From Aeromicrobium sp. Leaf350 (GTDB lineage: Bacteria > Actinomycetota > Actinomycetes > Propionibacteriales > Nocardioidaceae): DNA of 64,000 nt. The notes beneath the pieces were generated by a model, which made no database searches, was not told where the DNA came from, and saw nothing but the letters and a program-made list of their open reading frames with translations. The first letter of the stretch is position 1; every line of letters starts with the position of its first letter. Shown here piece after piece: positions 50,699 through 61,035 of the stretch. A program made the position numbers and the translations under genes. Location of the stretch: NCBI RefSeq assembly GCF_916858655.1, contig NZ_CAKASL010000003.1, forward strand, positions 558,001-622,000, in the 5' to 3' direction.

Positions 50699-53600
50699 GG
50701 TCCCCGGACCGCTGCTGGGAGGGCTCGCCGCCCGTGTCGCGGGCCTGCCCGGCCTGACGTCCGCTCTCGGCGAGAGCGCCGACGGCGTGCGTGCCCAGTC
50801 GGTGCGCGGTCCGTCCGCCCTCCGCCCGTTCGTGGCGCACGCCCTCGCGGGCCGCGCCGGGCCCGTGCTCGTCGTCACGGCCACGGCGCGCGAGGCCGAC
50901 GAGGTCGCCGCCGTGCTCGGCGAGACGCTGGGCCCCGACCTCGTCGCGTCGTTCCCGGCCTGGGAGACGCTGCCGCACGAGCGGCTGTCGCCGCGGTCCG
51001 ACACCGTCGGTCGCCGCCTCGCGACCCTCCGACGCCTGGTCCACCCCGAGGCCAACGAGGGCAGCGCACCCCTGCGCGCCATCGTCGCGCCCGTCCGCTC
51101 GATCCTGCAGCCGCAGGTGCGCGGACTCGCCGACCTGACGCCGGTGGAGCTCTCCGTCGGAGACGACTACGAGCTCGACGCGCTGGTGCGCGACCTCGCC
51201 GGCGCCGCGTACGCCCGGGTCGACCTCGTGGAGCGACGCGGCGAGTTCGCCGTCCGCGGCGGCATCGTCGACGTCTTCCCGCCCACGGCCGACCATCCCG
51301 TCCGGATCGAGTTCTGGGGCGACACCGTCGAGGAGCTCCGGCAGTTCTCGGTGGCCGACCAGCGCTCCCTCGAGCCCGTCACCCGGGTGTGGGCGCCGCC
51401 GTGCCGCGAGCTCCTGCTGACCGACGAGGTCCGGGCCCGCGCGAAGGCGCTCGCCGGGAGCCACCCGTCGCTCGTGGAGATGCTCTCCAAGATCGCGGAG
51501 GGCCACGCCGTCGAGGGCATGGAGTCGTTCACGCCCGCGCTGGTCGACGAGATGGAGCTGCTGGTCGACCTGCTGCCGGGCGACGCCTCCGTGCTGCTCT
51601 GTGACCCCGAGCGGGTCCGGGCCCGCGCGCACGACCTCGTCGCCACGAGCGAGGAGTTCCTGCAGGCCTCCTGGGCCGCTGCGGCCACCGGCGCCGAGGC
51701 GCCGATCGACCTGACCTCGGCCGCCTTCCACACGCTCGACCAGGTCCGGGAGCACACGCTCTCGCTCGGTCACCTCTGGTGGGGCGTCACGCCGTTCGGG
51801 CTCGACGCCGAGACCACCGACGGCGGCGAGTGGGACCTCGAGGTCGAGGAGTCGCCCGAGCTGCGCGGCGACCTCGACGCCGCAGCCACCGTCATCCGCA
51901 ACTGGCGCACCGAGGGGCTCGAGGTCGTCCTCGTCGTGCCCGGGCACGGCCAGGTGCAGCGCACGCTCGAGTGGCTCGCCGAGGTCGACCTGGCGGGCGC
52001 CGAGGTCAGTGCCGCCCCCGGGTCCGACTCCCCTCAGCCCGCCGAGGGCGTCGTCCGCGTGCTGTGCGCCGAGCTCGCGCACGGCTTCGTGGCGCGTCCG
52101 CTCGGGCTCGCGGTCCTGACCCACGACGACCTGGTGGGACAGCGTGCCGCCGAGAAGGCCACCCGCTCGATGCCGGCCCGCCGCCGCAAGCAGGTCGACC
52201 CGCTCGAGCTCAAGGCCGGCGACCCGGTCGTGCACGAGCAGCACGGTGTCGGCCGCTACGTCGAGCTCGTCAACCGCGTGGTGCAGGGCGCGGCCCGCGA
52301 GTACCTCGTCATCGAGTACGCGCCGGGCAAGCGCGGCCAACCGGGCGACCGGCTGTTCGTCCCGATGGACCAGCTCGACCAGGTCAGCCGGTACGTCGGT
52401 GGCGAGAACCCCACGCTCGACAAGATGGGCGGCGCCGACTGGACCCAGCGCAAGGCCAAGGCGCGCAAGGCGGTCCGGCAGATCGCGGGCGAGCTCATCA
52501 AGCTCTACGCCGCGCGGCAGTCGACCAAGGGTCACGCCTTCGGTCCCGACACGCCCTGGCAGCGCGAGCTCGAGGACTCCTTCGCGCACGTCGAGACCCC
52601 CGACCAGCTCGTCACGATCGAGGACGTCAAGCGCGACATGGAGCGCACCGTCCCGATGGACCGCCTCGTGTGCGGCGACGTCGGATACGGCAAGACCGAG
52701 ATCGCCGTCCGCGCGGCGTTCAAGGCGATCCAGGACGGCAAGCAGGTCATCCTGCTCGTCCCGACGACCCTGCTGGTGCAGCAGCACCACGCGACCTTCG
52801 CCGAACGCTTCGGCCAGTTCCCCGTCACGATCCGGCCCCTCTCGCGCTTCCAGTCCGAGAAGGAGTCGAAGGAGACGATGGACGGCCTGGCCGACGGCTC
52901 GGTCGACATGGTGATCGGCACCCACCGCCTGCTCCAGCCCGGCGTGCACATCAAGGACCTCGGTCTCGTGATCGTCGACGAGGAGCAGCGCTTCGGCGTC
53001 GAGCACAAGGAGGCGCTCAAGCACCTGCGCGCCGCCGTCGACGTGCTCTCGATGTCGGCCACGCCGATCCCGCGGACGCTCGAGATGGCGATCACCGGCA
53101 TCCGCGAGATGTCGACCATCGCGACCCCGCCGGAGGAGCGGCACCCCGTGCTGAGCTTCGTCGGCGCCTACGAGGACCGTCAGGTCGTCGCCGCGATCCG
53201 GCGCGAGCTGCTGCGCGAGGGCCAGGCGTTCTACATCCACAACCGGGTGCAGAGCATCGACAAGGCGGTCGCACGGCTGCAGGAGCTCGTGCCCGAGGTG
53301 CGCGTCGCCGGCGCGCACGGCCAGATGAGCGAGTCCGAGCTCGAGCGGGTCATGGTCGACTTCTGGGAGAAGCGCTACGACGTGCTCGTGTGCACCACGA
53401 TCGTCGAGTCGGGCCTGGACGTCTCGAACGCCAACACGATGATCATCGAGCGCTCCGACGTCCTCGGCCTGTCGCAGCTGCATCAGCTGCGGGGCCGCGT
53501 GGGTCGAGGCAGCGAGCGCGCGTACGCGTACTTCCTCTACCCGCCGGACAAGCCGCTGACGGAGACCGCGCACGACCGGCTCGCCACGATCGCGCAGCAC

Positions 53601-54227
53601 TCCGAGCTCGGCGGTGGCATGGCCGTGGCGATGAAGGACCTCGAGATCCGTGGTGCGGGCAACCTGCTCGGCGGTGAGCAGTCGGGCCACATCGCCGACG
53701 TCGGCTTCGACCTGTACGTGAGGCTCGTCGGCGAGGCCGTCGCGGAGTTCCGCGGCGACACCGAGCCGACGCGCCGGGACGTCAAGATCGAGCTGCCCAT
53801 CGAGGCGCACCTGCCGACCGACTACGTGCCGAGCGAGCGCCTGAGGCTCGAGGTCTACAAGCGGCTGTCGGCGGTGGGCTCGGTCGAGGAGATCGCCGAG
53901 CTGCGCGCCGAGCTGGTCGACCGCTACGGCGAGCCGCCGGAGGTCACCGAGACCCTGCTCGAGGTCGCGCGCCTCCGGGTCGCCGTGGCCGGGGCCGGGG
54001 TCGAGGAGGTCACCAGCGCCGGCAGCAACATCCGCTTCGCCGGGGTGAAGCTGCCGGACTCGGCTCAGATGCGGCTGCGCCGGATCTACCCGAAGAGCAT
54101 GTACAAGGCGGCGACCGACATCGTCCTCGTGCCGCGTCCGCGCGAGGCCCACGTCGGCGGCAAGCCGCTGGCGGGCCGCGAGCTCCTGGAGTGGACCCGC
54201 GTCGTCATCGAGACCCTCGCCGCCTGA
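50682..54227 (+). CDS. mfd: Transcription-repair coupling factor
   Basis: The 1181-residue protein removes RNA polymerase stalled at lesions and recruits UvrA. The UvrB-like N-terminal domains span ~1-480 (FPAWETLPHERLSP, RGEFAVRGGIVDVFPP). The RNA polymerase-interacting CarD-like domain follows at ~505-575 (GDPVVHEQHGVGRYVEL). The helicase has Walker A CGDVGYGKTE near 665, DEEQRFG near 768 and motif VI QLRGRVGRGSERAYAY near 945; the TRCF C-terminal domain follows. The GTG start inside pth gives a plausible N-terminus (PSTAEVPGPLLGG). Confidence 0.96.
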   Translation: MPSTAEVPGPLLGGLAARVAGLPGLTSALGESADGVRAQSVRGPSALRPFVAHALAGRAGPVLVVTATAREADEVAAVLGETLGPDLVASFPAWETLPHERLSPRSDTVGRRLATLRRLVHPEANEGSAPLRAIVAPVRSILQPQVRGLADLTPVELSVGDDYELDALVRDLAGAAYARVDLVERRGEFAVRGGIVDVFPPTADHPVRIEFWGDTVEELRQFSVADQRSLEPVTRVWAPPCRELLLTDEVRARAKALAGSHPSLVEMLSKIAEGHAVEGMESFTPALVDEMELLVDLLPGDASVLLCDPERVRARAHDLVATSEEFLQASWAAAATGAEAPIDLTSAAFHTLDQVREHTLSLGHLWWGVTPFGLDAETTDGGEWDLEVEESPELRGDLDAAATVIRNWRTEGLEVVLVVPGHGQVQRTLEWLAEVDLAGAEVSAAPGSDSPQPAEGVVRVLCAELAHGFVARPLGLAVLTHDDLVGQRAAEKATRSMPARRRKQVDPLELKAGDPVVHEQHGVGRYVELVNRVVQGAAREYLVIEYAPGKRGQPGDRLFVPMDQLDQVSRYVGGENPTLDKMGGADWTQRKAKARKAVRQIAGELIKLYAARQSTKGHAFGPDTPWQRELEDSFAHVETPDQLVTIEDVKRDMERTVPMDRLVCGDVGYGKTEIAVRAAFKAIQDGKQVILLVPTTLLVQQHHATFAERFGQFPVTIRPLSRFQSEKESKETMDGLADGSVDMVIGTHRLLQPGVHIKDLGLVIVDEEQRFGVEHKEALKHLRAAVDVLSMSATPIPRTLEMAITGIREMSTIATPPEERHPVLSFVGAYEDRQVVAAIRRELLREGQAFYIHNRVQSIDKAVARLQELVPEVRVAGAHGQMSESELERVMVDFWEKRYDVLVCTTIVESGLDVSNANTMIIERSDVLGLSQLHQLRGRVGRGSERAYAYFLYPPDKPLTETAHDRLATIAQHSELGGGMAVAMKDLEIRGAGNLLGGEQSGHIADVGFDLYVRLVGEAVAEFRGDTEPTRRDVKIELPIEAHLPTDYVPSERLRLEVYKRLSAVGSVEEIAELRAELVDRYGEPPEVTETLLEVARLRVAVAGAGVEEVTSAGSNIRFAGVKLPDSAQMRLRRIYPKSMYKAATDIVLVPRPREAHVGGKPLAGRELLEWTRVVIETLAA

Positions 54228-54246
54228 CCCCCTCCCCGGCGGGCGG

Positions 54247-55089
54247 TCAGGGGGTGGTGAGGCGCTGGGTGCCGACGACGCCCAGGAGGGCGAGCTTGGC
54301 GGCGTCGTCGGAGCCGGCCCGAGCGGTGAACACCAGCAGGCGCTGGCCCGTCTCGGTGTCGAGCAGCGACTCGCACTCCAGCGTCAGCGGCCCGATCTCG
54401 CGGTGCACGAAGCGTTTGGTCTGCGTGTGCTTCTCGTCGACGTCGTGCTGGGCCCACACCTCGCGGAACTCCGCGCTCTCCCGCGTCAGCGCGGTGACGA
54501 TCTGCGCAGCGCGCGAGCCGGCCCCACCGGTCGCGGCGGCCGACCGCAGCTCGGCGGTGAAGATGCCGCCGCGCAGCGCGTGGTCGTCCTCCGGATACAC
54601 GTCGCGGCTCGTCGGGTCGGTGTACCAGCGGTAGACCGTCGACCGGGCGAGGCCGGTGAACGAGGTCTGGTCGCCGAGCAGGGCGACCGCCACGGGGTTC
54701 TGCACGAGGGTCTCGCCCGTCGACGTCACGACCTGCGCGGGGGTGTCGGTGAGTCGGTCGAGAATGCGCTGCACCCCCGGCGCCACGTGGTCGCTCGTGG
54801 GCAGCCTGGCCGGGGCCGCGTGTCCGGCGAGGCGGAAGAGGTGGTCGCGCTCGGGCAGGTCGAGCCGCAGTGCCCGTGCCAGGGCGCCGACGATCTGCGT
54901 CGACGGCTGCGGACCTCGCCGCTGCTCGAGCCGGCTGTAGTAGTCGGTCGACATCCCCGCCAGCGCGGCGACCTCCTCGCGGCGCAGCCCCGTCGTCCGC
55001 CGACGAGCGCCCCGCACGGTGCCGACGTCCTCTGGCTGCAGCGCCTCGCGGCGGGTGCGCAGGAAGTCGGCGAGCTGTTCGCGGTCCAT
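54247..55089 (-). CDS. Helix-turn-helix regulator with MmyB-like ligand domain
   Basis: The 280-residue regulator has an XRE helix-turn-helix (~10-75, FLRTRREALQPEDVG, TTGLRREEVAALAGMSTDYYSRLEQRRG) followed by a MmyB-like PAS-type ligand domain (RWYTDPTSRDVYPEDD, FTAELRSAAATG). Such regulators in actinobacteria are often divergent from a short-chain dehydrogenase, as here, and may sense a fatty acid or similar small molecule. The ATG at 55089 has GGGAGG upstream on this strand. The direct repeats at 55120-55144 are its probable operator. Confidence 0.9.
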   Translation of the reverse strand: MDREQLADFLRTRREALQPEDVGTVRGARRRTTGLRREEVAALAGMSTDYYSRLEQRRGPQPSTQIVGALARALRLDLPERDHLFRLAGHAAPARLPTSDHVAPGVQRILDRLTDTPAQVVTSTGETLVQNPVAVALLGDQTSFTGLARSTVYRWYTDPTSRDVYPEDDHALRGGIFTAELRSAAATGGAGSRAAQIVTALTRESAEFREVWAQHDVDEKHTQTKRFVHREIGPLTLECESLLDTETGQRLLVFTARAGSDDAAKLALLGVVGTQRLTTP

Positions 55090-55119
55090 GCGTCCATCCT
55101 CCCGCGCCCGGCCACGCGC

Positions 55120-55144
55120 ATCCAGGGATCCGCGATCCAGGGAT
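55120..55144. promoter_or_regulatory. Direct-repeat operator between MmyB-type regulator and SDR
   Basis: ATCCAGGGAT occurs at 55120-55129 and again at 55135-55144, a period of 15 bp. It lies 31 bp from the regulator start and 67 bp before the SDR start. No other copy was noticed nearby. It is a natural target for the divergent regulator. Confidence 0.6.
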
Positions 55145-55210
55145 GAGCCGTGCCTGGTGGGCCGCCGCGATGGTCGCAAGGCTGGACGCACCCGATCGAA
55201 GGAACCTGAC

Positions 55211-55969
55211 ATGACTCGCATCGCTCTCATCACCGGCGGCAACCGTGGCCTGGGCCGCGCCGCCGCCCTCTCCCTGGCCGCCGACGGCACCGACGTCGTC
55301 CTGACCTACCGCGGCGGCTCCGAGGAGGCGTCCGCCGTCGTGGCCGAGGTCGAGGCGCTCGGCCGTCGCGCCGCCGCCCTGCAGCTCGACACGACCGTGC
55401 CGTCCGGCTTCGCCGCGTTCGCCGAGGCGCTGACGAGCACCCTGCGCGAGGTGTTCGACCGCGAGACGTTCGACGTCCTCGTGAACAACGCGGGCTACTC
55501 CGGCTGGACGCCGTTCGGCGAGACGACCGAGGCGCAGCTGGACGACCTGCTCGCGGTGCACGTCAAGGGTCCGATCCTCCTGACCGAGCTGCTGGCCCCG
55601 CTGGTCGTCGACGGTGGGCGGGTGCTGTTCGTGTCGACCGGGCTGACCCGGTTCGTGGCGACCCCCGCGTACTCGGCCTACGCCTCGGCGAAGGGTGCGA
55701 TCGAGGTCTACACGACCTACGCGGCCAAGGCCCTGGGATCGCGCGGCATCACGGTCAACGTCGTCGCCCCCGGCGCCACGGCGACCGACTTCGGTGGCGG
55801 CATGATCCGCGACAACGACGACTACCGCGCGATGATCACCGCCAACCACGCGTTCGGCCGGGTCGGCGAGCCGGAGGACATCGGGGGAGCGATCCGTGCG
55901 CTGGCCTCCGAGAGCGCCGGCTGGATCACGGGCCAGCGCGTGGAGGCCTCCGGCGGCCAGGCGCTCTGA
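55211..55969 (+). CDS. Short-chain dehydrogenase/reductase
   Basis: The 252-residue classical SDR has the cofactor loop TGGNRGLGRAAAL near residue 8, NNAG near 94, Ser near 143 and the catalytic YSAYASAKG near 157 (Tyr and Lys present). A downstream PGATATDFGG loop follows. The TYRGGS stretch after the second strand favours NADP. GAAGGA precedes the ATG. It is the likely target of the divergent regulator. The substrate is unknown. Confidence 0.92.
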   Translation: MTRIALITGGNRGLGRAAALSLAADGTDVVLTYRGGSEEASAVVAEVEALGRRAAALQLDTTVPSGFAAFAEALTSTLREVFDRETFDVLVNNAGYSGWTPFGETTEAQLDDLLAVHVKGPILLTELLAPLVVDGGRVLFVSTGLTRFVATPAYSAYASAKGAIEVYTTYAAKALGSRGITVNVVAPGATATDFGGGMIRDNDDYRAMITANHAFGRVGEPEDIGGAIRALASESAGWITGQRVEASGGQAL

Positions 55970-56001
55970 CCCGCGCTTCCCGGCCGGGGGAGAATGGGCG
56001 C

Positions 56002-58021
<2,020 letters not shown>

Positions 58022-58025
58022 GCTG

Positions 58026-58640
58026 ATGGCGGGAGCACGCGGGTCGTCGGGACCGGGCCGGGGCAAGTCCTCCGGCCCGGCCTCGCGCCCGCGTGGGTCC
58101 GCGAGCGCGCGACCGTCACGTCCGACCACGCCGTCGGCCTCGACCCGCCGCCAGCCCCGGCGACCGGCCACCCCGAGCGGCACGGGGGGATCGCGATTCA
58201 CGGCTCGCGCCATGGTGCTGCTGGCCGTCATGGTGCTGCTCATCGCGTCGTACACCGCCCAGGTGCACACGTGGTGGCAGCAGCGTCAGGAGGTCCGCGC
58301 GACCACGGCCGAGATCGAGATGCGCAAGGCCGTGATCGAGAGCCTCGAGGACGACGCCGCGCGCTGGGACGACCCGGCGTACATCGAGCAGCAGGCGCGG
58401 GAGCGCTTCGGCTGGGTGCTGCCGGGTGAGGTCGGCTACCGCGTGGTCGACGCCGACGGCCAGGTCGAGGGTGACGTCCCGCAGCTCGCCGAGCCCCCCA
58501 GCGAGGCCGGACCCGAGTGGTACGGCCAGCTGTGGGAGAGCGTCAAGGTGGCGGGCCAGGAGCCTGAGCCCAAGGCGCCGCCCACGGTCACCCCGCAGGA
58601 GCCGCTGGGCCAGGAGCCCGCAGGAGAAGAAGGTCAGTGA
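58026..58640 (+). CDS. Septum formation initiator (FtsB/DivIC-like) protein
   Basis: The 204-residue bitopic protein has a long disordered Arg/Ser/Pro-rich cytoplasmic part (~1-60), one membrane segment (~62-82) and an extracytoplasmic coiled coil (YTAQVHTWWQQRQEVRATTAEIEMRKAVIESLEDDAARWDDP). The conserved IEQQARERFGWVLPGEVGY motif near 120 is the FtsB/DivIC signature. A Pro/Glu-rich tail follows. It acts in the divisome with FtsL and FtsQ. It follows eno and precedes DUF501 and ppx as in mycobacteria. Confidence 0.92.
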   Translation: MAGARGSSGPGRGKSSGPASRPRGSASARPSRPTTPSASTRRQPRRPATPSGTGGSRFTARAMVLLAVMVLLIASYTAQVHTWWQQRQEVRATTAEIEMRKAVIESLEDDAARWDDPAYIEQQARERFGWVLPGEVGYRVVDADGQVEGDVPQLAEPPSEAGPEWYGQLWESVKVAGQEPEPKAPPTVTPQEPLGQEPAGEEGQ

Positions 58641-59152
58641 CTCCGCAGAACCCCGCCCCGGTGCCCCCCAGCGACGAGGACCTCGCGGCGATCCGCGAAC
58701 AGCTCGGCCGCCCCGCCCGCGGCGTCGTGACCGTGGCGTCGCGCTGCCCGTCGGGCCATCCGAACGTCGTCATGACGGAGCCGCGGCTGCCCGACGGCAC
58801 CCCGTTCCCGACCCTGTACTACCTGACGTGTCCTCGCCTCGCCGGGGCGATCGGCACGCTCGAGGCGGCAGGAGTCATGGCCGACATGAGCCAGCGTCTG
58901 GAGGAGGACGAGGAGCTCGCGGCCAGGTACCGCCGCGCCCACGAGTCGTACCTCGCCGAGCGCGAGGCGATCGGGCACGTGCCCGAGATCGACGGCATCA
59001 CGGCAGGCGGCATGCCCACCCGGGTCAAGTGCCTGCACGTCCTCGTGGGTCACGCGCTCGCGAAGGGACCCGGTCTGAACCCCCTCGGCGACGAGGCCGT
59101 CGCGATGCTCGGCGACTACTGGGGCAGCTCGTCCTGCGCCCCCACCGCCTGA
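58637..59152 (+). CDS. DUF501 domain protein
   Basis: The 171-residue cytosolic protein of unknown function is found in this position throughout actinobacteria. It begins with DEDLAAIREQLGRPARGVV. A middle part, RCPSGHPNVVMTEPRLPDGTPFPTLYYLTCPRLAGAIGTLEAAGVMADM, contains conserved Cys and His. GGMPTRVKCLHVLVGHALAKGPGLNPLGDEA is also conserved. The paired Cys/His motifs suggest metal binding, but no activity is known to me. The GTG overlaps the divIC-like stop by 4 bp. Confidence 0.9.
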   Translation: MTPQNPAPVPPSDEDLAAIREQLGRPARGVVTVASRCPSGHPNVVMTEPRLPDGTPFPTLYYLTCPRLAGAIGTLEAAGVMADMSQRLEEDEELAARYRRAHESYLAEREAIGHVPEIDGITAGGMPTRVKCLHVLVGHALAKGPGLNPLGDEAVAMLGDYWGSSSCAPTA

Positions 59153-59166
59153 CTAGGGTGGACGAC

Positions 59167-60084
59167 ATGACGCGCGTGGCGGCGATCGACTGCGGGACCA
59201 ACTCCATCCGCTTGCTGGTCACCGATCTCGGGCCCGACGGCAGCGCGAACGACCTGGTCCGCGAGATGCGCATCGTCCGTCTGGGCGAGGGCGTGGACCG
59301 CACGGGACGCCTCGATCCGGCGGCGATCGAGCGCACCGTCACGGCGACCCGCGAGTACGCGCTGACGATCGGCGAGATGGGCGTCGACGCCACGCGGTTC
59401 TGCGCGACGTCCGCGGCCCGTGACGCCGAGAACGTCGACGACTTCCGGGCCGCGATCGTCGAGGTGCTGGGCGTCGAGCCCGAGATCCTGACGGGTGATG
59501 CCGAGGCACGGGCTTCGTTCCTGGGGGCCACGGCCGAGCTCGGCCCGGAGCCCTCGCTCGTGGTCGACATCGGCGGTGGCTCGACCGAGCTCGTGCGGGG
59601 CGCAGCGAACGAGATCGCCTCCGCCGTCTCGCTCGACATCGGCTCGGTGCGGCTGACCGAACGGTTCCTGGCCAGCGACCCGCCCTCGATCGCCGAGATC
59701 ACCGAGCTCGTCGACCACCTTGACGCACTGCTGGCCCCGGCGGTCACCGGATGGGAGCCGGTCACGCGGTTCATCGGCGTCGCCGGCACCGTCACGACGG
59801 TCGCCGCTCACGCCCTCCAGCTCGCGACCTACGACAGCGAGCGCATCCACGGAGCCCGCCTCCCGGTCGACCAGGTGCGCGAGGCGTGCCTCTCGCTCGT
59901 GCAGATGCCGGTCGCCGACCGCCGGCACCTGCCGTTCATGCACCCCGGCCGCGCCGACGTCATCGGCGCCGGGGCGCTGATCCTGGACCGCCTCCTCGAG
60001 GTCGTGCCGCTGGCGTCGGGCGAGGTGCTGGTCAGCGAGCGCGACATCCTCGACGGCATCGCCCGGAGCGCCGTCCCCGTCTGA
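59167..60084 (+). CDS. ppx: Exopolyphosphatase / Ppx-GppA family phosphatase
   Basis: The 305-residue enzyme of the actin-like ATPase superfamily hydrolyses polyphosphate or pppGpp. Motifs are AIDCGTNSIRLLV near residue 6, the catalytic-loop Glu in CATSAARDAENV, the second phosphate loop VVDIGGGSTEL near 137 and GVAGTVTTVAA near 205. It is the short form, lacking a C-terminal HD domain. TAGGGT ends 7 nt before the ATG, which favours this start over a GTG 9 nt upstream. Confidence 0.92.
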   Translation: MTRVAAIDCGTNSIRLLVTDLGPDGSANDLVREMRIVRLGEGVDRTGRLDPAAIERTVTATREYALTIGEMGVDATRFCATSAARDAENVDDFRAAIVEVLGVEPEILTGDAEARASFLGATAELGPEPSLVVDIGGGSTELVRGAANEIASAVSLDIGSVRLTERFLASDPPSIAEITELVDHLDALLAPAVTGWEPVTRFIGVAGTVTTVAAHALQLATYDSERIHGARLPVDQVREACLSLVQMPVADRRHLPFMHPGRADVIGAGALILDRLLEVVPLASGEVLVSERDILDGIARSAVPV

Positions 60085-60093
60085 CCGCTCGGA

Positions 60094-60140
60094 TTGACTT
60101 TCCGAGTCGGAATGTTATTGTCTTTCTGTAACGGAAAGTC
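60094..60140 (+). promoter_or_regulatory. Promoter with embedded operators for the membrane protein/regulator pair
   Basis: TTGACT (60094-60099) and TATTGT (60116-60121) with a 16-bp spacer form a promoter. The perfect palindrome TTCCGAgTCGGAA (60100-60112) occupies the spacer. GACTTTCCG (60096-60104) has an inverted partner CGGAAAGTC (60132-60140) just downstream of the start site. A regulator bound here would block RNA polymerase. Confidence 0.65.
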
Positions 60141-60156
60141 GACGGAGAGGATCGTC

Positions 60157-60627
60157 ATGAGCGAGTTCACGCACGAGGCCGGATCCACGAGCGGCGACGC
60201 CGAGGCACTGGCGGCGGTGGCTGCCGCGCGGCGCTCGGTGGCCGACCGGCTGGTCACACCCTGGTGGTACCACCCGGCGCTCGGGCTGCTGCTCGGCGGA
60301 TTCACGGTGGCCGTCGCCCTGGGGGACTGGTGGGTGACGCTCGTCGGGCTGGTCGTCTTCGCCGCTGGGGCCGGCGCCCTCGTCGCCGCCTATCGTCGCC
60401 GGACCGGCATCTGGCTCTCGGGTCACGAGCCGGGTCCCGCCAACCGGTGGTCGTCCCTGATGGGGGTGGTGGCCGGCCTCGGGATCGCCGCCGCGATCCT
60501 GCTGGCCTTCGCGGGCGTCCCGGACGTCTGGGTCTGGGTCGTCGCCGCTGCCATCGCCGTCGTGATCGTGCCGATCGGCCGCCGGTACGACCGCGAGCTC
60601 CGCGCCGACCTGCGGGGTGAGCGGTGA
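60157..60627 (+). CDS. Four-helix hypothetical membrane protein, partner of a winged-helix regulator
   Basis: The 156-residue protein has a soluble N-terminus (EALAAVAAARRSVADRLVTPWWYHPALG) and four hydrophobic segments in two pairs (~48-85, 107-145), ending with a basic tail. This resembles membrane proteins coded next to ArsR/PadR-like winged-helix genes in actinobacteria. GGAGAGG precedes the ATG. Its stop overlaps the regulator's GTG. No enzymatic motif is seen. Confidence 0.75.
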   Translation: MSEFTHEAGSTSGDAEALAAVAAARRSVADRLVTPWWYHPALGLLLGGFTVAVALGDWWVTLVGLVVFAAGAGALVAAYRRRTGIWLSGHEPGPANRWSSLMGVVAGLGIAAAILLAFAGVPDVWVWVVAAAIAVVIVPIGRRYDRELRADLRGER

Positions 60628-60935
60628 CCCCTGCCGAACCGGCGCCGGCATTCGACGACGTGATCCACGCGCCGCACCGCTTGCGGATCTGCGCGTTCCT
60701 CGACGCGGTCACGTCGGCGGAGTTCGCCGCGGTCCGCGACCTCCTGGAGGTGGCCGACTCGGTCGCCAGCAAGCACCTCAAGGTGCTGACCGACGCGGGC
60801 TACGTCGAGCTCGAGAAGCCGACCGGACGCGGCCGCGTCCGCACCTGGGTGCGCCTCACGCCCGAGGGTCGCGCGGCCTACCGCGGCCACGTCGCGGCAC
60901 TGCGCGGCATCACGGCCGGCCTGCCCGCTGACTAG
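60624..60935 (+). CDS. Winged-helix transcriptional regulator (MarR-like, HTH_27)
   Basis: The 103-residue protein is mostly one winged-helix domain (HAPHRLRICAFLDAVTSAEFAAVRDLLEVADSVASKHLKVLTDAGYVELEKPTGRGRVRTWVRLTPEGRAAY). Small regulators of this type control a neighbouring membrane gene. It is cotranscribed with the membrane protein, by a 4-bp overlap, from a promoter that contains palindromes, so autorepression is likely. Confidence 0.88.
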   Translation: MTPAEPAPAFDDVIHAPHRLRICAFLDAVTSAEFAAVRDLLEVADSVASKHLKVLTDAGYVELEKPTGRGRVRTWVRLTPEGRAAYRGHVAALRGITAGLPAD

Positions 60936-60944
60936 GCTGACCGC

Positions 60945-61018
60945 GCTCCCGTAGCCCAATCGGCAGAGGCAGACGGCTTAAACCCGTCCCAGTGTGGGTT
61001 CGAGCCCCACCGGGAGCA
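60945..61018 (+). tRNA. tRNA-Leu (anticodon TAA) with class-I-type short variable loop
   Basis: The 74-nt cloverleaf has acceptor GCTCCCG/CGGGAGC with discriminator A, D stem GCCC/GGCA (imperfect), anticodon stem GACGG/CCGTC with loop CTTAAAC (anticodon TAA), variable loop CCAGT (5 nt) and T stem GTGGG/CCCAC with TTCGAGC. Leucine tRNAs are class II with a long variable arm, which is missing here. CCA is not encoded. From memory M. tuberculosis also has a 74-nt leuT(TAA) beside its ppx gene, so this shape may be conserved at this locus. UUA codons are very rare in this genome. Confidence 0.8.
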
Positions 61019-61035
61019 CTGCAGGCCCCCCGGGC

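Noticed and set aside
50688..54152. Very long open frame (over 1150 codons) on the minus strand across mfd
   Set aside because: It is the antisense shadow of a high-GC gene with a clear mfd product. The translation is rich in Arg, Asp and Leu with no domain. Similar frames at 9415-12222 and 1179-2456 are rejected for the same reason.
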